DNA from: an uncultured Clostridium sp.
Lineage (GTDB): Bacteria > Bacillota > Clostridia > Peptostreptococcales > Peptostreptococcaceae
DNA length: 13,722 bases
Direction of reading: 5' to 3'
Assembly (NCBI GenBank): GCA_900550335.1
Contig: URRU01000027.1
Span: 1-13,722 of the forward strand
Both the position numbers and the translations under genes were made by a program. The notes under the pieces were generated by a model, which ran no database searches, was not told the origin of the DNA, and was given only the letters and a program-made list of their open reading frames with translations. Below, piece after piece: positions 7,429 to 13,722 of this stretch (the first letter of the stretch is position 1; every line of letters begins with the position of its first letter).

Positions 7429-8318
7429 TATTCTTTACCTCCGAGTAAGTTTAAAAGTTTGCGGTATTTTTCTGATGATTCTACAAGCTTTTCGAGAGAA
7501 TCTTTGTTTTCACCAAATTCCCTTTCAGCTTTAAGTTTTAATAAATTCATAGAAAGATTTTTATATATTTCTATATCGCTATCCTTTAATACAGATAGAT
7601 GTTTTTCTACAGGAGATACATCACCTCTAGAAACAGGTCCTGTTAAAGAAAGTCTATATCCTTTTTCTTTTATATTTTGTATATTTCCTGTAATAAGAGG
7701 ATATAGTGCTTCAAAGGCTTCATCTTCAGAAAGTCCTAAATCTGTTAAATATCCAGTGCCTATATTAAACAGGGATAAAGCTAGATTAGAAACTACTACA
7801 CTAGCTAAATGGTATTTAGCAGATGAATCTGAGCCTCTAGTGAAGTATTTATTGCCTAAAGAATCCATAAGTTTTATAACATCAGAGTCTTTAGATACAT
7901 TTTTACCTTCTACTGAGAAATACACGCTATTTAGTTGTTCTAAGTTTGTGAATTTATTAGAAAATGCAAACATTGGATGTATAGAATAGATTGATGCACC
8001 TGAATTTTCTGCACTAGAAAGAACATCTGATGGAATAGAGCCACTTGTATGGCAAACTGATTTTCCAGTCAGATTGTATTTTGAAATTTGATTGCTTATT
8101 TCTGAAATTATGTCGTCGGGAGTGGTAATTATTATAATATTACTTTCATTGATTAAACATTCTAAGTCCGAAAAAGATTTTGAGTCTGTTAGACTAGCAG
8201 CTTCTTCTAATGATTCTGGATTACTACCGTAAAAACCAGAGATAATTATATTTTTAGTTTTAAAATATCTAGCAAGCGAAACGCCTACTTTTCCAGGTCC
8301 GATAAATCCTATGGACAT
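7428..8318 (-). CDS. panG: PanG-type ketopantoate reductase (Rossmann-like/DUF2520 protein)
   Basis: The 296-residue protein has an N-terminal Rossmann fold beginning GFIGPGKVG (G7, G9, G12), a CHTSGS strand at 89-94 and the family hallmark SIHPMFAFS at 112-120, followed by a helical C-terminal DUF2520 domain. This family was shown in Francisella to be an alternative ketopantoate reductase, PanG, in organisms without panE, with homologues noted in Enterococcus faecalis and C. difficile; it reduces ketopantoate to pantoate with NAD(P)H. Its place directly before panB and panC fits this role. Function is inferred from family plus context. The start is ATG with GGAGGT nine bases upstream; the ribosome binding site lies beside a small hairpin. 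It is the first gene of the operon. Generic Rossmann oxidoreductase is the fallback name. Confidence 0.88.
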   Translation of the reverse strand: MSIGFIGPGKVGVSLARYFKTKNIIISGFYGSNPESLEEAASLTDSKSFSDLECLINESNIIIITTPDDIISEISNQISKYNLTGKSVCHTSGSIPSDVLSSAENSGASIYSIHPMFAFSNKFTNLEQLNSVYFSVEGKNVSKDSDVIKLMDSLGNKYFTRGSDSSAKYHLASVVVSNLALSLFNIGTGYLTDLGLSEDEAFEALYPLITGNIQNIKEKGYRLSLTGPVSRGDVSPVEKHLSVLKDSDIEIYKNLSMNLLKLKAEREFGENKDSLEKLVESSEKYRKLLNLLGGKE

Positions 8319-8321
8319 AAT

Positions 8322-8349
8322 GGTATCACCTCCAAAACTAGTGTGATCC
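8322..8349 (-). promoter_or_regulatory. Hairpin around the panG ribosome binding site
   Basis: In the panG leader GGATCAC (8349-8343) pairs with GTGATACC (8329-8322), leaving one bulged A, around a 13-base loop. The ribosome binding site GGAGGTG spans the 3' side of the loop and the top of the stem, and the stem ends four bases before ATG. Seven pairs could modestly mask the site. A regulatory role is inferred only. Confidence 0.3.
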
Positions 8350-8427
8350 TAACCCCGATTTTCAGAAATAAGTTTTTAATGCTTAAAAATAGGTACAGTT
8401 CTATAATATAGATACTATCCAAATAAT

Positions 8428-8456
8428 ATTTTAGCACCATAATTATTTAATAACAA
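8428..8456 (-). promoter_or_regulatory. Candidate promoter of the pan operon
   Basis: On the minus strand TTGTTA (8456-8451), a 17-base spacer and TAAAAT (8433-8428) preceded by TGC give an extended -10 promoter. The start would be near 8421, leaving a leader of about 100 bases. A short inverted repeat, CTATA-N-TATAG at 8401-8411, lies just after the start and could be an operator. The 341-base stretch 8319-8659 holds no gene, only this promoter, the hairpin at 8322-8349 and the SRP RNA promoters. Confidence 0.45.
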
Positions 8457-8562
8457 TATGAACAAGTAAAGTAACGTTATCATAAGAAATAATAAATTTA
8501 TAGGCATATACTTAAAAAATAAATTTTAAAATTTTTCAAAGAAACAAGTTTTTTTATTTTTC

Positions 8563-8591
8563 TTGATGAAAGTATATCTTTGTGATATTAT
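8563..8591 (+). promoter_or_regulatory. Upstream promoter of the SRP RNA gene (P1)
   Basis: TTGATG (8563-8568), a 17-base spacer and TATTAT (8586-8591) preceded by TGA give a good extended -10 promoter. Transcription would start near 8598, about 62 bases before the mature RNA, so this would make a 5'-extended precursor. Confidence 0.5.
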
Positions 8592-8628
8592 AGTATAGTA
8601 ATTCACAATGACATTTTAATAAAAAGTG

Positions 8629-8656
8629 TTGTTTGAAAATTAAATACGGTTATAAT
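8629..8656 (+). promoter_or_regulatory. Proximal promoter of the SRP RNA gene (P2)
   Basis: TTGTTT (8629-8634), a 16-base spacer and a perfect TATAAT (8651-8656) place the start at about 8660-8664, essentially at the mature 5' end of the RNA. Confidence 0.55.
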
Positions 8657-8659
8657 TTT

Positions 8660-8929
8660 GCTGTACTAGATGGGGAGGTAGCGGCACCCTGTAACCTGCA
8701 ATCCGCTGTAGCAGGGTTGAACTCCATCTGGAGGATTTGTAATTGAAGTGCAGTCTCTATTTACTTGGTGTTGACGCTCAGGTCCTGGGCAATGGAAGCT
8801 CGTGAATCCCGTCAGATCTGGAAGGAAGCAGCGGTAAGCGATCCCTTCTGTGTGACCCAGGGATGCCTTGGCTGAGCTGAGTAGTAGGGCAACGGCTTTG
8901 AGGAGAAGACGATAGATGGTGTACAGCTT
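8660..8929 (+). ncRNA. ffs: Signal recognition particle RNA, large Gram-positive type
   Basis: The roughly 270-base RNA is the scaffold of the signal recognition particle, binding Ffh and targeting nascent membrane and secreted proteins. The 5' end GCTGTAC (8660-8666) pairs with GTACAGC (8921-8927), closing the molecule. The Alu domain follows (GGGAGGTAGCGG at about 8673-8684, with CCTGCAATCCGCTGTAGCAGGG downstream). The S domain carries the universal Ffh-binding helix 8 core, GTCAG...GGAAGGAAGCAGC, at 8811-8832, and GTGTTGACGC precedes it near 8768. This Alu-plus-S design matches Bacillus and clostridial SRP RNA. Ends are set by base pairing and are uncertain by a few bases. It lies directly upstream of dnaX. 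Confidence 0.96.
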
Positions 8930-8943
8930 ATTTTTTTAATAGC

Positions 8944-8978
8944 AAATCCCACATTATATTAATGAAGGGATTTTTTTT
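8944..8978 (+). terminator. SRP RNA terminator
   Basis: AAATCCC (8944-8950) pairs with GGGATTT (8967-8973), with an inner CATTA/TAATG stem (8952-8956 and 8960-8964) and eight T residues at 8971-8978. A T-run at 8931-8937 right after the terminal SRP helix may also stop polymerase. Confidence 0.8.
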
Positions 8979-9073
8979 ATTCTTATTTTTATAAATTATA
9001 AAAATAAAATAGTAAAAAAAATAGTTTATAAAATATAAGATTATCAATAAATTATTGTAAAGGGGTGGAGTAT

Positions 9074-10756
9074 ATGCACAAGGCATTGTACAGAGAATAT
9101 AGACCTCAAAAGTTTTCTGATGTTGTAGGACAGGAACATATTATAAGAACTTTGAAAAATGAAATTATGTCAGGAAATATAGCACATGCGTATATGTTCA
9201 GTGGAACTAGAGGAACAGGTAAAACTACAGCTGCTAAAATTTTTGCTAGAGCTGTAAACTGTTTAAACCCTCAAAATGGAGAACCTTGTAATGAGTGTGA
9301 ATCTTGTAAAGCTATATTGAATGATAGTACAGTAGATATTTTTGAAATAGATGCGGCATCAAATAATAGTGTAGATGATGTTAGAGAAATTAGGGAGAGC
9401 GTTAAGTATACTCCTGCAAATTCTAAATACAAGGTATATATAATAGATGAAGCACACATGCTTTCTAAGGGGGCGAGTAATGCACTTCTAAAGACTATTG
9501 AAGAACCACCAGAATATGTAGTGTTTATTTTTGCGACAACGGAGCCAAATAAGATGATACCTACAGTTCTTTCAAGATGTCAGAGATTTGATTTTAAAAG
9601 AATTACTGTTGAAGAAATGAAAGATAGAATGAGATATATCTGTTCTAAAGAAGGGGTAGAGGCTGAAGAAGATGCACTTTCTGTAATAGCTAGAAACTCT
9701 CAAGGTGCACTTAGAGATGCACTTAGTATTTTGGATAGATGTATTTTGTTTGGAGATACACATTTAAAATATGATGATGTAGTTGAGATTTTGGGTATTG
9801 TAAATATAGATGAAATATTTGGATTGGCTGATGATATTATAACTCATAATGTAGCAGCTGCACTAAAAAAAATAGATTCGTTTATTTCCAGTGGTAAAGA
9901 TATAGAGATTTTATCTTCTGAACTGCTTGAGCATATGAGAAGTTTGATGATATGTCTTGCAGCCGGAGAAAGTGCAAAAGAAATAATATCTGTATCTGAT
10001 GATGAATTTGAAAGAATGAAGAAAAGTATAGCAAATACAGATATAGACAATATTATAAGAATTATAAATATTTTATCTGAGATTCAGAACAATTTAAAAT
10101 ATGCAACAGATAAAAGAACAATCTTTGAGGTTGGAATTATAAAAACAATTAAACCCACTTATGATACAAGTAAGGAGGCACTCGAAGAAAGAGTAAAATA
10201 TTTAGAAAAGGTTATAGAAAGTGGAAAAATAACTGTTTCATCAAGAAGTGTCGATTCAATAGATGAGGGTACAGATGAAGCTGATGATGAGTTAGAAGAA
10301 AATTCTAAGCCTAAAAAAACTAAAGTATCTCAGAGTAAGTCTAGTTCTAAAAAATCAAAGAAATACGAAGAGATGAAGAGCGACGACCTTAAAAAAATCG
10401 AGCGGCTTTGGGATAAGATTCTTGATAAGATGAAACAGGATAGAAAGATGCCTGTTAGGGCAATGCTTCTTGAAAAGAAAAATCTTAAAGAGCATAATGG
10501 TGTGCTTTATATAATTTTTGGCGAAAAATTTGCATTTGCTAAAAAAAGTCTTAGCGACCATGGAAATTCAGAGTATATAGAAAGTGTTGTTAGAGATATT
10601 GTACATAAGAATTTTTCTGTTAAAGTAATTTTAGAATCTGAGGCTGATATGATTAATATGGATATTGATAAAGAGGCTGACAAGGGTGAAGAGTTATTAA
10701 AGCAGGTTGTAGATCCAGAGCTTATAGAGGTAAGAGATAGTATAGATGATGAATAA
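9074..10756 (+). CDS. dnaX: DNA polymerase III subunit tau/gamma (clamp loader)
   Basis: DnaX is the ATPase motor of the clamp loader that places the beta clamp on primed DNA. From the chosen start it has 560 residues: Walker A GTRGTGKT at 44-51, the zinc-knuckle cysteines C63, C72, C75 and C78, Walker B/DEAH at 125-128, the arginine-finger SRC motif at 167-169, the AAA+ lid to about 240 and the domain III oligomerisation region to about 370. A Ser/Lys/Glu-rich linker (about 385-440) then leads to a conserved C-terminal domain. The frame is open to a GTG at 9065, but that GTG is inside the AAAGGGGTG ribosome binding site; ATG 9074 begins MHKALYREYRP, the usual DnaX N-terminus. An A7 run at 10313-10319 in the linker is directly followed by a -1-frame stop. 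No clear dedicated promoter is visible in the 95 AT-rich bases after the SRP terminator. Confidence 0.97.
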   Translation: MHKALYREYRPQKFSDVVGQEHIIRTLKNEIMSGNIAHAYMFSGTRGTGKTTAAKIFARAVNCLNPQNGEPCNECESCKAILNDSTVDIFEIDAASNNSVDDVREIRESVKYTPANSKYKVYIIDEAHMLSKGASNALLKTIEEPPEYVVFIFATTEPNKMIPTVLSRCQRFDFKRITVEEMKDRMRYICSKEGVEAEEDALSVIARNSQGALRDALSILDRCILFGDTHLKYDDVVEILGIVNIDEIFGLADDIITHNVAAALKKIDSFISSGKDIEILSSELLEHMRSLMICLAAGESAKEIISVSDDEFERMKKSIANTDIDNIIRIINILSEIQNNLKYATDKRTIFEVGIIKTIKPTYDTSKEALEERVKYLEKVIESGKITVSSRSVDSIDEGTDEADDELEENSKPKKTKVSQSKSSSKKSKKYEEMKSDDLKKIERLWDKILDKMKQDRKMPVRAMLLEKKNLKEHNGVLYIIFGEKFAFAKKSLSDHGNSEYIESVVRDIVHKNFSVKVILESEADMINMDIDKEADKGEELLKQVVDPELIEVRDSIDDE

Positions 10757-10820
10757 AATTTATTATTATTGCTTAAAATATAAATAAGTAATAAAATAAA
10801 TTATGATTGAATTAGTACTG

Positions 10821-10850
10821 CTGATAGATTCAGCTTACAAAGAATATAAT
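10821..10850 (+). promoter_or_regulatory. Candidate promoter for ybaB-recR
   Basis: In the 133-base gap after dnaX, CTGATA (10821-10826) is followed after 18 bases by a perfect TATAAT (10845-10850). The start would be near 10857, about 33 bases before ybaB. No terminator follows dnaX, so read-through is also possible. Confidence 0.4.
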
Positions 10851-10889
10851 AAATAGAATAAATAAATTTTTAATTAGGAGGAATTTGGA

Positions 10890-11243
10890 ATGGCTAAAAA
10901 AGGATTCCCAGGTGGAATGCCTGGTATGGGCGGAATGAACATGAATAAAATGTTAAAACAGGCTCAGAAAATGCAGGAAGATATGGCAAAAGCTCAGAAA
11001 GAGTTAGAAGAAAAAGAAGTAGAAGCATCAGTAGGTGGAGGAGCTGTTACTGTTAAAGTAAACGGTAAAAAAGAAGTGGTTTCTATAAGTATAAAAGAAG
11101 AAGTTGTAGACCCAGATGATGTGGAAATGTTAGAAGATTTAGTTTTAAGTGCTGTTAATGAAGCTCTTAGAAATATAGACGATCTTCAGGCTAATCAGAT
11201 GAACAAACTTACAGGTGGAATGAATATACCAGGATTATTCTAG
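10890..11243 (+). CDS. YbaB/EbfC family nucleoid-associated protein
   Basis: The 117-residue protein has a Gly/Met-rich N-terminus ([16 protein letters not shown]), a long amphipathic helix with [20 protein letters not shown] at about 20-39, the conserved [16 protein letters not shown] strands at 54-69 and a C-terminal helix ending in [14 protein letters not shown]. Members form dimers that bind DNA and coat the nucleoid. The gene has a near-perfect ribosome binding site (AGGAGG, eight bases before ATG). It sits between dnaX and recR, the arrangement found across bacteria, and precedes recR by eight bases, so the two are co-expressed. The precise role in this organism is unknown. Confidence 0.95.
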   Translation: MAKKGFPGGMPGMGGMNMNKMLKQAQKMQEDMAKAQKELEEKEVEASVGGGAVTVKVNGKKEVVSISIKEEVVDPDDVEMLEDLVLSAVNEALRNIDDLQANQMNKLTGGMNIPGLF

Positions 11244-11251
11244 GTGATATG

Positions 11252-11851
11252 ATGCAGGTATATACAGAACCGATTACTAGATTAATAGAAGAATTTTCAA
11301 AATTACCTGGAGTTGGAAGAAAGACAGCTCAGAGATTAGCTTTTCATGTTGTTAATATGAACAATAATGATGTTGAAGCATTGGCAAAGGCTATTGTCGA
11401 TGCAAAGAGAGAGATTAGATACTGCTCGATTTGTTGTAATATAACTGATACAGATCCATGTAGTATGTGCTCAAATAAAAATAGAGATAAAAGTGTTATT
11501 TGTGTTGTTGAAGACCCAAGAGATGTAGCAGCTATGGAGAGAACTAAGGATTATAATGGTCTTTATCATGTTCTTCATGGAGTTATTTCGCCTATGGATG
11601 GAGTAGGGCCAGATATGATTAAGATAAAAGAACTTTTGGTAAGACTTTCTAATCAGGATGTTAAGGAGATAATCATGGCTACAAATCCAACTGTTGAGGG
11701 TGAGGCTACAGCTATGTATATTGCTAGACTTGTTAAGCCAATGGGAATTAAAGTTACTAGAATTGCACATGGGCTACCAGTAGGTGGAGATTTAGAGTAT
11801 GCAGACGAGGTTACAATTTCGAAGGCGCTTGAAGGAAGAAGAGAGATATAA
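11252..11851 (+). CDS. recR: Recombination mediator protein RecR
   Basis: RecR works with RecO (and RecF) to load RecA on gapped DNA. From the start chosen here it has 199 residues, in line with the usual 198-200: a helix-hairpin-helix [15 protein letters not shown] at 17-31, a zinc finger with C58, C61, C70 and C73, and a Toprim domain from about 80 ([41 protein letters not shown]), ending [16 protein letters not shown]. Two ATG codons are adjacent (11249 and 11252). The ribosome binding site AGGTG (11242-11246) overlaps the ybaB stop and is only two bases from the first ATG, so the second, five bases away and giving MQVYTEP, is preferred. It is translationally coupled to ybaB and overlaps the next gene by one base. 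Confidence 0.97.
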   Translation: MQVYTEPITRLIEEFSKLPGVGRKTAQRLAFHVVNMNNNDVEALAKAIVDAKREIRYCSICCNITDTDPCSMCSNKNRDKSVICVVEDPRDVAAMERTKDYNGLYHVLHGVISPMDGVGPDMIKIKELLVRLSNQDVKEIIMATNPTVEGEATAMYIARLVKPMGIKVTRIAHGLPVGGDLEYADEVTISKALEGRREI

Positions 11852-12045
11852 TGAATATCGGAAAAGAATACGATTTTGATGAAGGTTTAGCTATGGATAT
11901 TATCACTAAAAAGAGAGTGAATAAACCAAAGCAGAAGGCATCTTCTAAGAAGAAGTATAAAAATGTTGAAGGTTCTTTTAGAAATAATGCTAAGAATTAT
12001 CAATATGATTATGAAGAGGATTATTATGAACCTGAGAATAAATAA
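11851..12045 (+). CDS. Small charged protein coupled to recR (unknown function)
   Basis: The 64-residue protein is not recognised. It has an acidic start ([17 protein letters not shown]), a very basic centre (about 20-40, KKRVNKPKQKASSKKKYK) and an acidic Tyr-rich tail (DYEEDYYEPENK). There is no membrane segment or cysteine. Its ATG overlaps the recR stop (TAATG), which strongly supports translation, and a GAGAG purine run lies about seven bases upstream. ATG 11893 (Met15) is an alternative start. A small protein after recR is common in this neighbourhood in related clostridia, but this one does not look like the DUF2508 protein often found there. It may be disordered and nucleic-acid binding, judged only from charge. 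Confidence 0.65.
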   Translation: MNIGKEYDFDEGLAMDIITKKRVNKPKQKASSKKKYKNVEGSFRNNAKNYQYDYEEDYYEPENK

Positions 12046-12051
12046 TTTTTT

Positions 12052-12097
12052 AGATTTAGATATTATTTAAGATTTAGATATTATTTAAGATATTAAG
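12052..12097. repeat. 18-base tandem repeat before the recR terminator
   Basis: AGATTTAGATATTATTTA is present twice without interruption (12052-12069 and 12070-12087), followed by a degenerate partial third copy (AGATATTAAG). It fills the gap between the stop codon and the terminator stem. Confidence 0.85.
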
Positions 12098-12134
12098 AAA
12101 GGGACTGTTATCTATTAAGATTTCAGTCCCTTTT
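12098..12134. terminator. Bidirectional terminator between recR operon and glycosyltransferase
   Basis: AAAGGGACTG (12098-12107) pairs perfectly with CAGTCCCTTT (12124-12133) around a 16-base loop. T residues follow on the plus strand (12131-12134) and TTTCTTAATATC on the minus strand, so the one hairpin can end both convergent transcripts; the right arm lies two bases from the glycosyltransferase stop codon. Confidence 0.85.
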
Positions 12135-12135
12135 A

Positions 12136-13380
12136 TTAGTTATTTTGTTCTTTTATTGCTTCTTCATTTTCCATTATTTCCTGAGATAGATTAGCTATGT
12201 TTAGAGCTGAATTTACTTTTTTTATAGATTCAATATTTTTCTTTAGTAATTCTACTCTTTCAGGATAATCTAGTAATACTTTTAATAATACAGGCAATGT
12301 ATATTTTTTAGTTACTCTTATTACAGCGCCACAGTTAGAAAGGAAATCTAGATTTTCTTCTTCTTGTCCAGGTATGTAATAAGGTACGATCATAGGTATT
12401 CCTTTTAGCATTGTTTCAGTAGTAGTTAATCCACCAGGTTTTGTTACTATTAAATCTGCAGCGTATAATATGTCGTTCATTTTATCAGTAAATCCTAGAA
12501 CCTGAACATTTTTGTTATGGTCTGCTATTGCGAGTCTTTTGTCTATTTTTTCTTTTAATGCTTTATTTCTTCCAGTTATAACTAAAATTTGGAAGTCTCT
12601 ATTTATTTCTAGAAGCTCGTCCAATGTTTCTTTTATATTTCCTGCGCCAAAGCTACCTCCCATTAAAACAATAGTTTTCTTTTCGGGAGCTAAGTTTAGT
12701 TCTTTTAGAATAGTATCTTTATCTCTATGGAGTAAGAAAGATTTTTCTACTGGTATACCATAAGGTTTTATTTTTTCAGGAGCTTCACCCTCAGATACTA
12801 ATAATTCTTTTACGTATTCGTGTCCAACTATATAATAGTCTATTTCGTTCTGAATATGTGTAGAATGAACAGTATAGTCTGTAAGTATTGAAATTAATGG
12901 TGGTATTTCAACGGGTTCCTCTGACCAGTGGAAATAACTAGAAAGCTCTTCAGGTTCATTAATTGAGTTTTCCGCTATTTTTTTATCATTTGCCATTTTT
13001 TTCAATTTACATAAAGCAATCATAGGAAATGGATGTGTTCCTATGATTAAATTAGGTTCTTCATTTTTTATTAAAGTTTTTAATTTTCTAGCTAATAAAG
13101 ATGTTAAAGGATTATCCTTGTATTCATTTTTTGAAACAAGTTCAGAATCTGAAAGTCTATATATACTTCCGTAAGCTTCTGGAGTATACATAGCAGATTT
13201 TTCATATCCTCTAGAAATTAGTTTATCTGTAAAGCTATTTATTAACTTTAAGCTGTCTATTATTTTACATTCTATTGGTTCGCCATTTATATTTTTTAAC
13301 TCAAGTTCCTCTTGAATTGCTTTAGCAGCGCGGTTATGTCCACCACCTGTAGAAGCTGACATAATAAGTACTTTTTTCAT
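12136..13380 (-). CDS. UgtP/MGDG-synthase-like glycosyltransferase (GT28 family)
   Basis: The 414-residue protein has the MurG-like two-domain fold. The N-terminal domain starts MSASTGGGHNRAAKAI (GGGH at 12-15, the lipid-acceptor loop of monogalactosyldiacylglycerol synthases). The C-terminal domain holds the nucleotide-sugar site: LMGGSFGAGN at 239-248, TKPGGLTTTE at 313-322 and PGQEEEN at 337-343. In Bacillus the relative UgtP adds glucose from UDP-glucose to diacylglycerol, supplying the glycolipid anchor of lipoteichoic acid; the same reaction is likely here but sugar and acceptor are not proven. There is no signal peptide, as expected for a peripheral membrane enzyme on the cytoplasmic face. 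Residues about 131-159 look like an acidic insertion between LCKLKKM and ISILTDYTVH. AGGAGG lies five bases before ATG. It is a single gene, transcribed away from the rRNA operon. Confidence 0.87.
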   Translation of the reverse strand: MKKVLIMSASTGGGHNRAAKAIQEELELKNINGEPIECKIIDSLKLINSFTDKLISRGYEKSAMYTPEAYGSIYRLSDSELVSKNEYKDNPLTSLLARKLKTLIKNEEPNLIIGTHPFPMIALCKLKKMANDKKIAENSINEPEELSSYFHWSEEPVEIPPLISILTDYTVHSTHIQNEIDYYIVGHEYVKELLVSEGEAPEKIKPYGIPVEKSFLLHRDKDTILKELNLAPEKKTIVLMGGSFGAGNIKETLDELLEINRDFQILVITGRNKALKEKIDKRLAIADHNKNVQVLGFTDKMNDILYAADLIVTKPGGLTTTETMLKGIPMIVPYYIPGQEEENLDFLSNCGAVIRVTKKYTLPVLLKVLLDYPERVELLKKNIESIKKVNSALNIANLSQEIMENEEAIKEQNN

Positions 13381-13600
13381 AAAATCCTCCTAATTTCAAC
13401 AAATAGATTAATTTTATAAAAGTATTTGCTGATAAAAAAACTAATATTTTTTTCGTTTAAAAATATTTTTATTTATTAATTTCAATATTAATCTAATACA
13501 TTAATCGAAAAATTACAAGTAATATGAAGGAAATATCATATTGGAAAAAGGGTTGTTTTTAAGTTGGAGAAAAATAAATTAAAAAAAATGAAAAAAAGTG

Positions 13601-13629
13601 TTGACCATAAAAACAAAAGATGATAATAT
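13601..13629 (+). promoter_or_regulatory. rRNA operon promoter
   Basis: TTGACC (13601-13606) and TAATAT (13624-13629) are separated by 17 bases, with TG before the -10 box (GATGATAATAT). The 40 bases upstream (about 13568-13598) are A-rich tracts like an UP element. The stretch 13381-13560 before this is AT-rich and holds no gene; no firm promoter for the divergent glycosyltransferase was found there. Confidence 0.8.
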
Positions 13630-13722
13630 AATACTTGTCCTTGAGAGAGGGCAGTGAAACAAAACAGAAATGAACTTTGAAAACTGAACAGCAGATATAT
13701 TTAGTTCGAATAAATAATTCGA
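13630..13722 (+). other. rRNA operon leader (16S gene begins beyond the window)
   Basis: After the promoter come a small hairpin (TGTCCT 13636-13641 with AGGGCA 13648-13653) near the expected start, then the sequence CTTTGAAAACTGAACAG (13675-13691), the conserved boxA-like antitermination element found before 16S rRNA in Bacillus and clostridia. An inverted repeat TCGAAT/ATTCGA (13706-13711 and 13717-13722) reaches the last base. The 16S gene itself is not in the window. Confidence 0.8.

Noticed and set aside
7459..7989. Plus-strand open frame of 176 codons inside panG
   Set aside because: Antisense shadow of panG, Ser/Phe-rich, with no ribosome binding site.
9065..9073. GTG upstream start for dnaX
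   Set aside because: The GTG is part of the ribosome binding site itself; ATG 9074 gives the standard MHKALYR start.
10391..10397. Second A7 run in dnaX as a frameshift site
   Set aside because: The -1-frame stop comes only at 10414, within the C-terminal domain, and it is less well placed than the run at 10313; no stimulatory element was seen.
11851..12045. Naming the small protein after recR as DUF2508
   Set aside because: That family is often found at this position in clostridia, but the sequence here lacks any resemblance I can recognise.
12052..12097. Short repeats considered as a CRISPR remnant
   Set aside because: The copies are directly adjacent with no spacers, AT-rich and only 18 bases; no cas genes are present.

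Overview
This is a low-GC, AT-rich chromosomal segment of a Gram-positive anaerobe, most likely a clostridium of the Peptostreptococcaceae. The evidence is strong AGGAGG-type ribosome binding sites, a large Gram-positive SRP RNA, a cell-wall-binding-repeat-2 (CWB2) protein as in Clostridioides, PanG-type pantothenate synthesis, and a dnaX-ybaB-recR cluster leading into an rRNA operon promoter. From memory, Clostridioides difficile has tadA, SRP RNA, dnaX, ybaB, recR and a 16S gene close together near the origin. Genus and species cannot be fixed from the window alone.

Layout. 1-296: a strong terminator of an upstream transcript, then an AT-rich gap with a cluster of near-consensus DnaA-box sequences. 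297-1448 (+): a Nudix domain fused to a TadA tRNA adenosine deaminase, ending at a bidirectional terminator. 1516-3934 (-): two tandem paralogous lipoproteins. 4076-5290 (+): a secreted CWB2 surface protein, divergent from the lipoproteins. 5291-5623: terminators for both sides, plus a well-formed orphan promoter/terminator pair on the minus strand that may define a small RNA. 5624-8318 (-): the pantothenate genes in transcription order panG, panB, panC. 8319-8659: back-to-back promoters for panG and the SRP RNA. 8660-8929 (+): SRP RNA. 9074-12045 (+): dnaX, ybaB, recR and a small charged protein. 12136-13380 (-): a UgtP/MGDG-synthase-like glycosyltransferase convergent with recR. 13381-13722: promoter and leader of an rRNA operon whose 16S gene lies just past the right edge.

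How the genes work together. The core information-processing genes (tadA for tRNA wobble inosine, SRP RNA for membrane targeting, dnaX for the clamp loader, ybaB/recR for nucleoid and repair, rrn) form an old near-origin neighbourhood. About 7 kb of accessory cargo lies between tadA and the SRP RNA: two surface lipoproteins, a cell-wall protein and the first steps of coenzyme A precursor synthesis. PanB, PanG and PanC would together make pantothenate from alpha-ketoisovalerate and beta-alanine; panD, which supplies beta-alanine, is not here.

No mobile element, tRNA gene or CRISPR array was seen. The least ordinary items are the Nudix-TadA fusion, the internally duplicated lipoprotein pair of unknown function, the orphan small-RNA-like unit, the DnaA-box cluster, and a possible tau/gamma slippage site in dnaX.
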